Shown: one piece after another, positions 18,863 to 28,020 of the stretch
Layout: each line of letters begins with the position of its first letter
Position numbering within the stretch: position 1 is the stretch's first letter
Assembly (NCBI GenBank): GCA_023717605.1
Contig: JAMQPH010000601.1
Coordinates: 1-42,415, forward strand
Origin: Pyrinomonadaceae bacterium
GTDB lineage: Bacteria > Acidobacteriota > Blastocatellia > Pyrinomonadales > Pyrinomonadaceae
DNA: 42,415 nt
Direction of reading: 5' to 3'
Translations under genes and position numbers: made by a program
Notes under the pieces: generated by a model
The model's input: only the letters and a program-made list of their open reading frames with translations
Database searches by the model: none
What the model was told of the DNA's origin: nothing

Positions 18863-19846
18863 ATGAAAGATGAAAGAACCAACGAAGAGATGCTCGCGCG
18901 ATACCTGCTGGGCCAGTTGCCGGAGGAAGAACAGCAAAAAATTGAGCAGCACGCTTTCGACGATGACGAGTTCTACCGGCAGCTCCTGGAAGTAGAGGAC
19001 GACCTGCGATGCGCCTACGCTCAGGAGACGCTCTCGCTTGCGCAGAAAGAAATGTTCGAGAAGCGATTCCTGATCTTTGCTGACGAGCGCAAGAAGCTGG
19101 CGCTTGCGCGAGACATGATAGCTGAACTTCGGCAGGCCCCGGTCGCGGATGCCTGGAGCAAGGCCTCTAACCGGGACGAGCGAAAGACCGACCGCAGCTT
19201 GCTCTCCTGGATTCTCGGTTGGTCAAGTCCCGTAACGCGTTACGCAGTGGCGGCAGCCGCGCTGGTAGTCGTCGCAGGAGTGGTCTGGCTTTTATTTGAA
19301 ACAGCGAAACTGCGTAACGAGATAAACCGTCTACAGGCCGAGCGCGCGACAGCCGAGCAGCAGTTTGACGAGCGTTCTGCCGAAGAGCGCGCTCGCGTTG
19401 AGCGGCTAGACAAACAGCTTGGGGAGGAGCGTGACCGGCGGGCCCAACTGGAGCAGGAGCTTTCGAGACGCGGGGAGCAGGCTGACGAGCGATCGACGCG
19501 GCCTGCTGTCGTTGCGCTGTTTCTCTCGCCGGGTGGTATGCGGGGCGGCGGCCAGACAAGGCGGCTCGTCCTGGCGCCAGGCGTAGAACAGGTGCGGCTC
19601 AGGCTCGAATTGACCGGTGACGCTTCCAACAGCTATCGCGCCGTCTTATTGAACGCCGATGGGAAGGAAGTAAGTAGCCGAGCAGATCTCCGGGTGCGTC
19701 TCGAAGGCGGCCGCCGCATCGCCAGCTTGACCCTTTCCGCCCGTCTGCTGGCCGAAGACGATTACGAGTTGAAGCTGACTGGAGTTGGCGCAGACGGCCA
19801 GCCAGAACGGGTGGCCAGCTATTACTTTACCATCCTGAAGAAGTAG
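18863..19846 (+). CDS. Membrane anti-sigma-like protein with coiled coil and C-terminal beta domain
   Basis: A 327-residue protein. The N-terminal about 75 residues (EEMLARYLLGQLPEEEQQ, then FDDDEFYRQLLEVEDDL) look like the cytoplasmic sigma-binding helical domain common in acidobacterial anti-sigma proteins that lack the zinc motif. One transmembrane helix (about residues 123-147, YAVAAAALVVVAGVVWLLF) is followed by a strongly charged coiled coil (about 148-208, ERATAEQQFDERSAEERARV). The final about 115 residues form a predicted beta-sandwich (LVLAPGVEQVRLRLELTGD ... YELKLTGV), which would lie outside the membrane and could sense a ligand or cleavage event. It lies just downstream of the sigma gene, which supports a sigma/anti-sigma pair. 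The assignment rests on context and layout. Confidence 0.72.
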   Translation: MKDERTNEEMLARYLLGQLPEEEQQKIEQHAFDDDEFYRQLLEVEDDLRCAYAQETLSLAQKEMFEKRFLIFADERKKLALARDMIAELRQAPVADAWSKASNRDERKTDRSLLSWILGWSSPVTRYAVAAAALVVVAGVVWLLFETAKLRNEINRLQAERATAEQQFDERSAEERARVERLDKQLGEERDRRAQLEQELSRRGEQADERSTRPAVVALFLSPGGMRGGGQTRRLVLAPGVEQVRLRLELTGDASNSYRAVLLNADGKEVSSRADLRVRLEGGRRIASLTLSARLLAEDDYELKLTGVGADGQPERVASYYFTILKK

Positions 19847-20258
19847 TCCTACCAACATCAATAAGGTCGCCGTTAGAACCTATCGGAATAGTGGTTGACC
19901 TCTCATTCACACCGCGGCTTTAGCGACTTTGTAAGAACTCAACTTCTCATTCTCGCCAACGTAGGAACACAACTTCTCATTCTCCCCAACCTTTAGGTTG
20001 GGGTTCAGGTAGCATCATGGTCCGGCGGAACCACTTTAGTGGTTTCCCTGGGACCGCCACTCCAACCCATACCTACTCCTCCTGAAAGGCCTGCGTCCCA
20101 TGCGCGTGCGCACAGCCGCAAAAAAACCCACAAATCTCCCACACGGTCTTTTTCACTAGCCCACCGCCCGCGCGCCTCTGCAACACTTTTTCAGAACCGA
20201 CATTAATTCCGTGAAAGGGAATTGAAGGCTGAAGTAACGCCCAACCGAGGAGGTTGCC
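19847..20258. repeat. Spacer with small hairpins before the giant gene
   Basis: Two hairpins are clear: ccccaacctttaggttgggg at 19984-20003 and ggaaccactttagtggtttcc at about 20027-20047. Both have a ttta loop, and outer bases around the second (ggtccggcgg and ccgcc) may pair as well. The phrase cttctcattctc...ccaac is directly repeated at about 19940-19960 and 19974-19990. The phrase cctctcattcacacc at 19899 is shared with 7000. The remaining about 180 bases before the giant gene hold no recognisable gene; GAGGAGG six bases before its ATG is a strong ribosome binding site. Confidence 0.75.
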
Positions 20259-23200
20259 ATGAGAAATCCAAGTCGCCACGTTGCACAACGCACCGCTCGC
20301 ACACTTACACTTGTCTGCCTAGCAGCTCTGCTCGCCCTCGCTGCCTACTCGTGGATGCCGCACATCAGGCAGGCCCTTGCGGGCGGCTTGATGTCATCCG
20401 GACGAGTGGGGGTGAAGGCCGATCACACGCCTGTGCAATTGCGCCCGGCAGTTGAGGGCGACCGTTCCATCAATTTCGGTGCGAGCCGCGACCTGCAAGC
20501 CGAGTATGTCGGCCCGGAAGATGCACGACGCGCACTTGAATCAAACAGCGTGCGGCCAACGGCCCTGGTCGCGGCAGACTTCGATGAGGACGGGATGCCC
20601 GACCTGTTGAGCGGTTACGCGGCTCCCGATGGCGGCGGAATTATTACGCTGCGGCGGGGCAACGTGGACGCGGTTTATCCGAACACGGCGGAAGCGTTGG
20701 CGCGCAAACAGCGGGGCGAGTTTGTGGACTTGCCGTTTCTCGCGCCCGCAATGGTCTTTGAGTTGGCCGTGGCGCCGGACTTTATGGAGGCGGGCGATTT
20801 CGACGCCGACGGGCATTGGGATGTAGTTGCGGCGAACAAAGGCGGAACGGCTTTGCATTGGTTGAAGGGCGACGGGCGCGGACATTTGGCTGAAGCCGTG
20901 CGCGTTGCATTGCCGGGAGCTGTGACGGCGTTCGCGGTGGGCGAGATGAACCGCGCCGACGGCCTGACCGATGTGGTCGTGGGCGTCGAAAGCACGGACG
21001 GCGCGCAAGCTTTGGTTTTCGAGTCGCCGTTGGGCGCGTTGCGCGGCGAGCCGGAAGTTTTCGCTTTACCCGCCCCGGCGACGGCCTTTGGGTTGGGCTT
21101 GTTGGACGAGCATTACGCTTACGACCTGGCGATTGCGGCGGGGCGCGAAGTAAGCATCGTCATCGGACGCGATAGAAAGTTGTCGCTCACCGAAGAGCAG
21201 CGCGCCGGTGTCCAGTCAGCGCGCGTTTCGCGCCATGAGTTTACTGCTGAGGTGAAGACGCTTGCAGTTGGCGATTTCACCGGCGAAGGGCAGACGGACG
21301 TAGCCGTGTTGACGACGGACGGTGTGTTGCAGTTAATGAGGCGCGACGCGCGCGAGCGCCTAAAGTCAGAACCGCCTGCGGTAACGGGCGGGTCGCAACG
21401 CGGCCAAAACTCGCCCGCTACCGCAGGCGGTACTGACCCGGACAGCCAGTCGCCCGGGGCCTCCGCGTGGCAGGTAAACATCGCGATGAGTGTGGAGGGT
21501 ATAGCCGGCGAGTCGCCGCAGCTGAGTGCAACGAGCGTCTCGACGCGTTGGGAAGATGATTTGTTGTTGTTGGACGGCGCGGGCGGCCCGCTGCGTGTCT
21601 TGGTCGCCGATGACGAAACGAACTATGGAAAGCGCAAACGAGAAGGACGAGAAAACATCCCCGTGTCCCCACGTCTCCGCGTCTCCGCGTCCCTCGACGG
21701 CACATCCGTCGCGGCGCTGCCGATGCGTTTGAACATTGACGGGTTGAAAGATTTAGTCGTCCTACGCGCCGGACAGAGCGAACCGTCCGTGCTTCAGTCG
21801 GCGCCGTCGGCCACCTTCGAGATTAACACTACAAATGATACGCCGGACGCCAATCCGGGCAACAGCGTCTGCGCTGACGTAAACGGCCTTTGCTCGCTGC
21901 GGGCGTCGATTCAGGAGGGAAATGCTCTTGGAGCTCTTCTTGTTCTATTCGTCAGGGCAGATCTCATCCTCGAAATCGGACTCGACACTCCACTGCCGGA
22001 CATCAATGTTCCAATAACCTTTGACGGGTCAATCGCGAACGGTCAGAAAGTGGCAATTCGTGATAACCAACCCATTAATCTTCCGCCGCCAAATCCGCCG
22101 CCTATGGCTGTGTTTCGAATTAAATGGTCCGACAGTACTATTAGAGACGCAATCATTAATGGAGCCAAAGACGTTGCGGTTTTAATTGACGCTCCAAACG
22201 CGGTGATTGAAGGCAGTCACTTCGGTTTCCAGCGTGGCGCTATTACCTGCACTAGTGCGGATAGAAACAATCGGGCTATCTACAATAGAGCGGGTGGTTC
22301 AGGCGTCGTGGGCGGGACGAATCCGTTTGCACGCAATCTCTTTGGCTGTAACACGCAAGACGTTTTCAGCGAGTTCGGCGCTGGGCCGCTGTCAATTTTT
22401 GGCAACTTCTTCGGTCTTGATGAGAGCGGCAACGTCGGAATGCCAACGGTGAACGAGAACCTGTCCATCAGCTCAGCCAACAACCGTATCGGCGGCCCAA
22501 TTGTTGGAGCGGGCAACTTCGGTGGCCGGGGCTCTTTCTTCATCCGATATTTTCAAAGCCCGGACGGGACGAGCGGTAATCTCTTTCAGGGGAATCAGGT
22601 CGGCTTAAATGCGGCGGGCACAGCCCCGCTCGGCTATTCACAGTGGGCCATCGATCTGAACAGCGCGCCGGATAATACCTTCGGCGGGACGACTCCAACG
22701 GAGCGCAACGTCATCACCCGCAGTGCCGGCGGCGGCATAAATCTTGGCCTCGGCACGACCGGCACGCTCGTGCAAATGACCTATCTCGGACTGGGCCCGA
22801 ACGGCGTGGACCCGCAACCGAATGCCAACGGCGTCTTCGTGGAAGCGGGCGCGACCAATAACACCATCGGCGGCGTGGTGGAGAGCGCGCGCAACCTCAT
22901 CTCCGCCAACGCGGCCGTCACCGGCGGCATCGGCGTCTTGCTCGATGGCAATGGAAATTTTGTCCTGGGCAATTACATCGGCACTGATGTGACCGGCAAC
23001 TTCGACCGGGGCAACGGTGCGAACGGCGTCCTCATTCAAGGGTCGAACGATAACCTCGTCTGGAACAACACGCTTTCCGCGACCAAAGGCTTCGGCCCCA
23101 TTGGCGGAACGGGCGTGACAATTGTCGGCGGCCTCAGAAACACCATTAGAGGCAACCGCATCGGCACGAACGCAGCCGGCACACAGGCTTTGGGCAACGC

Positions 23201-26200
23201 CCGCGCCGGTGTGTTTATCTTCCAGAACAGCTTTGATAATGCGGTCATAGACAACCTAATCTCCGGCAATGGTGGCTTTTTAGCTGTTGAGGCCACCGAC
23301 GGCACAGGTAATAAAGTGCAAGGGAACTTCGTCGGCACAGACGCAAGCGGCGCTAATCCCATTCCCAATGCTAACAATGGTGTGGCGGCCAATATCGTCG
23401 GCGGTCTCATTCCCGGCCAAGGCAACCGTATCGCCTTCAACGGCGGCGTTGGAGTGTTCAAACTCGGAGGCGAGTATATTCTCGGAAATTCCATCTTCAA
23501 CAACGGCGGCTTCGGCATTACTCACACGACATTCGGCGTGAACACCTTTCCGGTCATCACCCAGGCCATGACGACCGGCGACACCACTACCCTTCAAGGC
23601 ACGCTCAACAGCCAGGCTTCGACCCCTCACCGGATCGAATTCTTTGCCAACAACGAATGCAACGCGGCCGCGCCAAACAATTTCGGCGAAGGCCAGTTCT
23701 TCATCGGCTCCACCAACGTCACGACGGACGCGAACGGTACCGCAGCTTTTAACTCCACGAGCACGACGGCGATCTCCGCCGGTAAAGTCGTCACCGCCAC
23801 CGCGACGCAGCTTGACGCGATGGGCAATCCTGTATCCACCTCCAGCTTTTCACAGTGCCGGCAAGTCACCGGCTCGACCACCTCAGCCGATCTATCCATT
23901 ACCAAGACTGATTCGCCTGACCCTGTCGCTGCCGGCGGTGAGATCACTTACACGATCACCGTCACAAATTCCGGGCCGAATGGTGCCGGCGATGTCTTCG
24001 TCTCGGATTTCTTCCCCGTAGGGACGACTTACATAGAGGGCTCCTGCTCCTCGACCGGCGGTGGCAGATGCGGCGGCTTTGGTGGACTCCGCGCCATCTC
24101 ATTTGATTCGCTAGGCAGCGGTGCTTCTGCAACCATCACGCTGCGCGCCAGAGTGAACGCTTCAGTAGCCAGCGGCACTCTCCTCACCAACTCGGCATTC
24201 GTAAGCTCAGGCATTACGCCCGATCCTGATTCTGGCAACAACAGTGCGAGCGCGACGACCACAACGACCGCGCCGTCCGCCGATCTCTCGATCACCAAGA
24301 CCGCCTCACCCAACCCGGTGGCGCCGGGGGGCGACGTCACTTACACCATTACTGTCACCAACAACGGGCCGAGTGTTACCGGCGACTTCGTCGTCACTGA
24401 CACTATCCCCGCAATAACGACCTTCGTCTCGTGTGCTGCGACCGGCGACGGCCGATGCGGCACCTTTGGTGGCACGGACATCAACATCTTCTTCAGAACG
24501 CTGGGCATCGGCGCGTCGGCAACTATCACTATTGTCGTCAGAGCACCCATGTCAGAGGGCATCACCTTCTTTAACACGGCCACCGTCACACCATCCGTTA
24601 CGCCCGATCCGAATGTGAACAACAACTTGGCGACGGTGGGGGTTACGACGACCACATTCACACCGACCCCAACACCCACGCCGACGCCGACTCCAACGCC
24701 AACGCCCATCCCATCACCCACGCCGTCCGCCGACCTCTCGATTAACAAAACTGGCGCGCCCACCCCGGTTGCGCCGGACGGTGACGTCACCTACACCATT
24801 ACCGTCACAAACAGCGGGCCGGACGCCGCCGACCACGTTCGCGTCGAAGACATCCTCCCTGCCGGGACGCTATTCGACTCGTGCGTGGCGACCGCGGGCG
24901 GTGTCTGCGGTGGCATGGGCAATAATCGCAACGTGACTTTCGCCTCGCTCGGCGCCGGTGCGCAGGCGGTCATCACGCTCATGGTCCGCGCGCCGTTGGC
25001 GGGCGGCGTCATGTTCACCAACACGGCTACCGTCGGTTCAGCTACCTTCGATCCGAATCCCGCCAATAATTCGTCAAGTGTGTCAATCACGACAGCGATC
25101 GCACCCACGCCGACGCCCACGCCAACGCCGATAGTGACACCCACGCCAACGCCGACGCCGACCCCGACGCCATCGGCAAACCTCTCAATCAGAAAAACCG
25201 CTTCACCCGATCCGGTCTTGCCCGGCGCGAACATCACTTACACAATCACGGTCACGAACAACGGGCCGGATGCCGCCGACAACCTGGTTATCACCGATAC
25301 CGTTCCGGCGGGCACAACCTTTGTTTCGTGCGCCAATCTTTTCGGCCCCTGCGTGCTGATGGGTAATTCGGTTAACGCCAGTCGGCCCACGCTTGCCAAC
25401 GTCGACACCTGGGCGATCACTGTGGTTGCGAGTGTGAATCTCTCTGTGAGTCTCGGCGCGACGATCAGCAATCAGGCAGATGTCTCTTCAGCTACGCCCG
25501 ACCCGGTGCCTGCCAACAACACTGCAACGGCAACGACACACACTCCGCCGCCGTCGGTCGTTATCAGCGAATTCCGCACCCGCGGCCCCGGCGGCGTGAA
25601 TGACGAGTTCATCGAGTTGTTCAACCGCAGCGCCGTCGCGGTTGACATCAGCGGCTGGCGCCTCATGACCGCGAACGCGGCGGGCGCAACGACCACTCTG
25701 GTCGTCATCAACAACGGCACGACTCTGCCCGCGGGCGGTCACTTCCTCGCGACAAATTCGGGCGGGTACAGCGGAAACGTCCCTGGCGATCAAACTTATA
25801 ACGCCGACGTGCCGGATGATGGCGGCATCGCTTTGCTGATGCCGGGCAATGTCATCGCCGATCAGGTCGGGATGAGCCTCGGGACGCCCTTCAAAGAGGG
25901 GACGCCTCTGACACCTCTGATTGGCACTCTCAACCAGAGCTACGAACGCAAGCCTGGCGGAACTGGCGGCAATACGCAGGACACTAACGACAACCAAAAT
26001 GATTTTCTGTTGCGCTCGCCAAGCGACCCGCAGAATCTTAACAGTGCGATCGTGCCACTAGTGCAATTCAACGCCGCGATTTACACGGTTGCGGAAAACG
26101 CGGGCACGGCCCTCGTCACAGTGACGCGCACCGGCGACGCGTCGAGCGCGATAACCATTGACTACGCAACCAGCGACGGCAGTGCCTCAGAGCGAAGCGA

Positions 26201-27161
26201 CTACACGACCGCCTCGGGCCAACTGCGCTTTGCGGCCGGTGAGACAAACAAGACTTTCACTGTCCTGCTGACCGACGACCGCTCAGTCGAACCTGACGAG
26301 ACCGTTATTCTCACGCTGAGTAACCCGACCGGTGGCGTCGCGATCGGCAGCCCGAACGTTGCGACGCTGACCATCACCAGCAACGACACCTCGCCGCCTA
26401 CCTCGAACCCGATGGATGAGGCGCAGTTCTTCGTCGAGCGGCACTATCACGACTTTCTCAACCGTCAGCCGGACGCGTCTGGACTCGCTTTCTGGGTGGA
26501 CCAGATCACAAGCTGCGGCGCCGACACACAATGCCGCGAGATCAGGCGGTTCAACGTCTCGGCGGCTTTCTTCCTCTCCATCGAGTTTCAGCAGACCGGT
26601 TTTCTCGTTTACCGCGCCCACCAGGCGGCCTTTGACACGGGGCCCGCGCTCGGCTTCCGCGACTTCCTGCGCGACACGCAGGAGGTTGGTCGTGGCGTTG
26701 TCGTTGGCCAGGCGGGCTGGGAGCAGCAACTCGAGGCAAATACGCAGTCGTTCTTCAGCGACTTCGTCACCCCGCCACAGTTTCTTGTGCGCTACCCCTT
26801 GACGATGACGCCGGCGCAATATGTCGACGCGCTCAACGCGAACACCGCTGGGTCACTCACGCAGGCCGAGCGTGACGCGCTGGTGGCAGGGCTCACCGAC
26901 GGCACTCAAACGCGAGCAAGCGTGATGCGGGCGGTGGCCGAGGATGGCGACTTCCGCGCACGCGAGTTTAACCGGGCCTTCGTCTACATGCAGTACCTCG
27001 GGTATCTGCGGCGCCGGCCGAATGACCCGCCCGATATGAACTTCGATGGGTTCAACTTCTGGCTTGCCAAGTTGAATCAGTTCAACGGCAACTTCATCGA
27101 GGCGGAGATGGTCAAGGCATTCAACCTCTCGGGAGAGTATCGAGGGCGTTTCGGTCCGTAG
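20259..27161 (+). CDS. Giant exported multidomain surface protein (FG-GAP, CSLREA, beta-helix, DUF11, LTD, Calx-beta, DUF4214)
   Basis: A 2300-residue protein with an N-terminal hydrophobic export segment (LTLVCLAALLALAAYSW). Domains in order: FG-GAP/VCBS-type calcium-binding repeats (about 94-357; AADFDEDGMPDLL, AGDFDADGHWDVV, VGDFTGEGQTDVA); a CSLREA module (about 519-552; VCADVNGLCSLRASIQEGN); a long parallel beta-helix (about 620-1100; RNLISANA, GNYIGTDVTGN); four DUF11 repeats starting near 1208, 1340, 1490 and 1638 (SADLSITKT...YTITVTN); a lamin-tail-like domain (about 1766; VVISEFRTRG); a Calx-beta domain (about 1936-2045); and C-terminal DUF4214 (about 2051-2300; FLNRQPDASGLAFWV). Thr-Pro linkers separate the DUF11 repeats. 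The architecture suggests a cell-surface or secreted adhesion/matrix protein. Two repeat-derived stretches lie near residues 370-393 and 466-480. Confidence 0.93.
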   Translation: MRNPSRHVAQRTARTLTLVCLAALLALAAYSWMPHIRQALAGGLMSSGRVGVKADHTPVQLRPAVEGDRSINFGASRDLQAEYVGPEDARRALESNSVRPTALVAADFDEDGMPDLLSGYAAPDGGGIITLRRGNVDAVYPNTAEALARKQRGEFVDLPFLAPAMVFELAVAPDFMEAGDFDADGHWDVVAANKGGTALHWLKGDGRGHLAEAVRVALPGAVTAFAVGEMNRADGLTDVVVGVESTDGAQALVFESPLGALRGEPEVFALPAPATAFGLGLLDEHYAYDLAIAAGREVSIVIGRDRKLSLTEEQRAGVQSARVSRHEFTAEVKTLAVGDFTGEGQTDVAVLTTDGVLQLMRRDARERLKSEPPAVTGGSQRGQNSPATAGGTDPDSQSPGASAWQVNIAMSVEGIAGESPQLSATSVSTRWEDDLLLLDGAGGPLRVLVADDETNYGKRKREGRENIPVSPRLRVSASLDGTSVAALPMRLNIDGLKDLVVLRAGQSEPSVLQSAPSATFEINTTNDTPDANPGNSVCADVNGLCSLRASIQEGNALGALLVLFVRADLILEIGLDTPLPDINVPITFDGSIANGQKVAIRDNQPINLPPPNPPPMAVFRIKWSDSTIRDAIINGAKDVAVLIDAPNAVIEGSHFGFQRGAITCTSADRNNRAIYNRAGGSGVVGGTNPFARNLFGCNTQDVFSEFGAGPLSIFGNFFGLDESGNVGMPTVNENLSISSANNRIGGPIVGAGNFGGRGSFFIRYFQSPDGTSGNLFQGNQVGLNAAGTAPLGYSQWAIDLNSAPDNTFGGTTPTERNVITRSAGGGINLGLGTTGTLVQMTYLGLGPNGVDPQPNANGVFVEAGATNNTIGGVVESARNLISANAAVTGGIGVLLDGNGNFVLGNYIGTDVTGNFDRGNGANGVLIQGSNDNLVWNNTLSATKGFGPIGGTGVTIVGGLRNTIRGNRIGTNAAGTQALGNARAGVFIFQNSFDNAVIDNLISGNGGFLAVEATDGTGNKVQGNFVGTDASGANPIPNANNGVAANIVGGLIPGQGNRIAFNGGVGVFKLGGEYILGNSIFNNGGFGITHTTFGVNTFPVITQAMTTGDTTTLQGTLNSQASTPHRIEFFANNECNAAAPNNFGEGQFFIGSTNVTTDANGTAAFNSTSTTAISAGKVVTATATQLDAMGNPVSTSSFSQCRQVTGSTTSADLSITKTDSPDPVAAGGEITYTITVTNSGPNGAGDVFVSDFFPVGTTYIEGSCSSTGGGRCGGFGGLRAISFDSLGSGASATITLRARVNASVASGTLLTNSAFVSSGITPDPDSGNNSASATTTTTAPSADLSITKTASPNPVAPGGDVTYTITVTNNGPSVTGDFVVTDTIPAITTFVSCAATGDGRCGTFGGTDINIFFRTLGIGASATITIVVRAPMSEGITFFNTATVTPSVTPDPNVNNNLATVGVTTTTFTPTPTPTPTPTPTPTPIPSPTPSADLSINKTGAPTPVAPDGDVTYTITVTNSGPDAADHVRVEDILPAGTLFDSCVATAGGVCGGMGNNRNVTFASLGAGAQAVITLMVRAPLAGGVMFTNTATVGSATFDPNPANNSSSVSITTAIAPTPTPTPTPIVTPTPTPTPTPTPSANLSIRKTASPDPVLPGANITYTITVTNNGPDAADNLVITDTVPAGTTFVSCANLFGPCVLMGNSVNASRPTLANVDTWAITVVASVNLSVSLGATISNQADVSSATPDPVPANNTATATTHTPPPSVVISEFRTRGPGGVNDEFIELFNRSAVAVDISGWRLMTANAAGATTTLVVINNGTTLPAGGHFLATNSGGYSGNVPGDQTYNADVPDDGGIALLMPGNVIADQVGMSLGTPFKEGTPLTPLIGTLNQSYERKPGGTGGNTQDTNDNQNDFLLRSPSDPQNLNSAIVPLVQFNAAIYTVAENAGTALVTVTRTGDASSAITIDYATSDGSASERSDYTTASGQLRFAAGETNKTFTVLLTDDRSVEPDETVILTLSNPTGGVAIGSPNVATLTITSNDTSPPTSNPMDEAQFFVERHYHDFLNRQPDASGLAFWVDQITSCGADTQCREIRRFNVSAAFFLSIEFQQTGFLVYRAHQAAFDTGPALGFRDFLRDTQEVGRGVVVGQAGWEQQLEANTQSFFSDFVTPPQFLVRYPLTMTPAQYVDALNANTAGSLTQAERDALVAGLTDGTQTRASVMRAVAEDGDFRAREFNRAFVYMQYLGYLRRRPNDPPDMNFDGFNFWLAKLNQFNGNFIEAEMVKAFNLSGEYRGRFGP
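21367..21436. repeat. 25-bp inverted repeat inside the giant gene
   Basis: The arm at 21367-21391 (accgcctgcggtaacgggcg at its core) and the arm at 21412-21436 pair with two mismatches around a 20-base loop. The encoded peptide PPAVTGGSQRGQNSPATAGG is low-complexity and sits after the FG-GAP repeats, consistent with an in-frame insertion in a linker. Confidence 0.8.
21655..21695. repeat. Repeat arm (tccgcgtctccgcgtccc words) inside the giant gene
   Basis: Tandem words gtccccacgtctccgcgtct match the vocabulary seen in the CHAT and sigma genes. The arm encodes IPVSPRLRVSASL. No clear opposite arm is seen nearby, so this may be a half element. Confidence 0.6.
24661..24726 (+). repeat. Thr-Pro linker minisatellite 1
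   Basis: Tandem ac-c-cc-g/a hexamers (acgccgacgccgactcca) encode a TPTPTP tract between DUF11 repeats 2 and 3 of the giant protein. A flexible extracellular linker, and a likely site of length variation. Confidence 0.85.
25101..25171 (+). repeat. Thr-Pro linker minisatellite 2
   Basis: A second TPTPTPTP(I)VTPTPTP tract made of acgccg/acgccc hexamers lies between DUF11 repeats 3 and 4. It is the same kind of linker as the first tract. Confidence 0.85.
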
Positions 27162-27479
27162 CAGTGGGTAAGCACGATCGACGAAATCACACGAACCGGC
27201 ACGAAAAGATCTCCTGAGTGTCCGATATGCTTCAGCTTGTTGTTGAGATTGGGAACTCTCAATTTGCGACGTTACGAGTAATGTCATTGGTCGAGTGTTG
27301 CCAATCTCGACGACAAGCTGAAGCATATCGGACATTCAGGCCGATCCTTTTTACCAACAGACTGAGATCTCATTAGCGGCGGCGTCCAAACTAACAAACG
27401 AACTCCTCGTTGACATTGATCTTGCGCGCCACTTAATATCGTTGCGATCGGAATAGTTCAAAGATTCCTCGGAGCGTCA
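27162..27479. repeat. Spacer with 34-40-bp inverted repeat before nuoA
   Basis: Arms at about 27213-27252 and 27301-27340 are complementary over cctgagtgtccgatatgc... with a few mismatches, around a loop of about 48 bases. A half-copy of another repeat (acgaaatcacacgaaccggc, about 27180-27206) precedes it and matches the words at 32108-32140. The remainder holds the nuoA promoter and leader. Confidence 0.82.
27410..27439 (+). promoter_or_regulatory. Sigma70-type promoter for nuoAB
   Basis: A perfect TTGACA at 27410 and TAATAT at 27434, 18 bases apart, point toward nuoA, whose ATG lies 40 bases downstream of the -10 box. Confidence 0.65.
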
Positions 27480-27893
27480 ATGCTTCTTCAAGCAACCGCC
27501 GCAGCCAATCAAACTATTGGTAGCCCAATCACGGCCTACTGGCCGGTGATGATCTTTTTTCTGGTAGCAATCGTGTTTCCGGTGCTCCCCATCGTTCTCG
27601 GCCGATTTATAAGGCCGATCAACTATGGCAAAGAAAAGATGCGCCCGTATGAATGCGGCATCGATCCCAAGACGGAAGCACACGACCGCTTCACAGTGCG
27701 TTATTACATCGTAGCGATGCTGTTTTTGATCTTTGATGTGGAGACGATCTTCCTGCTGCCCTGGGCGATTATTTTCATGGGAGACGACTTCTCGTTTACC
27801 AAATTCGCCCTGATCGAAATGTTTGTCTTTATCGGTATCCTGGTAGTGGGCTATTACTACGCCTGGCGCAAAGGCGCACTGGAGTGGGCTTGA
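27480..27893 (+). CDS. nuoA: NADH-quinone oxidoreductase subunit A
   Basis: A 137-residue membrane subunit of complex I with three transmembrane helices ([16 protein letters not shown], then [20 protein letters not shown] and [16 protein letters not shown]). The conserved loop [20 protein letters not shown] between helices 1 and 2 carries the cysteine that faces the quinone site. GGAG five bases before the ATG supports the start. It heads the nuoAB half of the split operon. Confidence 0.97.
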   Translation: MLLQATAAANQTIGSPITAYWPVMIFFLVAIVFPVLPIVLGRFIRPINYGKEKMRPYECGIDPKTEAHDRFTVRYYIVAMLFLIFDVETIFLLPWAIIFMGDDFSFTKFALIEMFVFIGILVVGYYYAWRKGALEWA

Positions 27894-27897
27894 CAAG

Positions 27898-28018
27898 AAT
27901 TTCGGATTGCGGATTTCGAATTTCGGATTTGAAGCGTGTCGTTACGAGCAAGTTTCAAATCTGATTCCAGATCACGAAGACAAAATCCGAAATTCGAAAT
28001 CCGAAATCCGAAATTCCC
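27898..28018. repeat. Palindrome (cggatttcgaatt words) between nuoA and nuoB
   Basis: The left arm at about 27898-27930 repeats atttcggatt and gcggatttcgaatttcgg. The right arm at about 27983-28018 is its inverse (aaatccgaaattcgaaatcc). The loop is about 50 bases. The element ends two bases before the nuoB ATG, so it could fold within the nuoAB messenger and affect nuoB translation. Confidence 0.85.
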
Positions 28019-28020
28019 TT

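Noticed and set aside
24661-25171. Tandem hexamers as a regulatory or CRISPR repeat
   Set aside because: They are in frame and encode Thr-Pro linkers between DUF11 domains.
27907-28020. Upstream start of nuoB given in the track
   Set aside because: The extra residues are translated from the intergenic palindrome; ATG 28021 gives the normal NuoB N-terminus.
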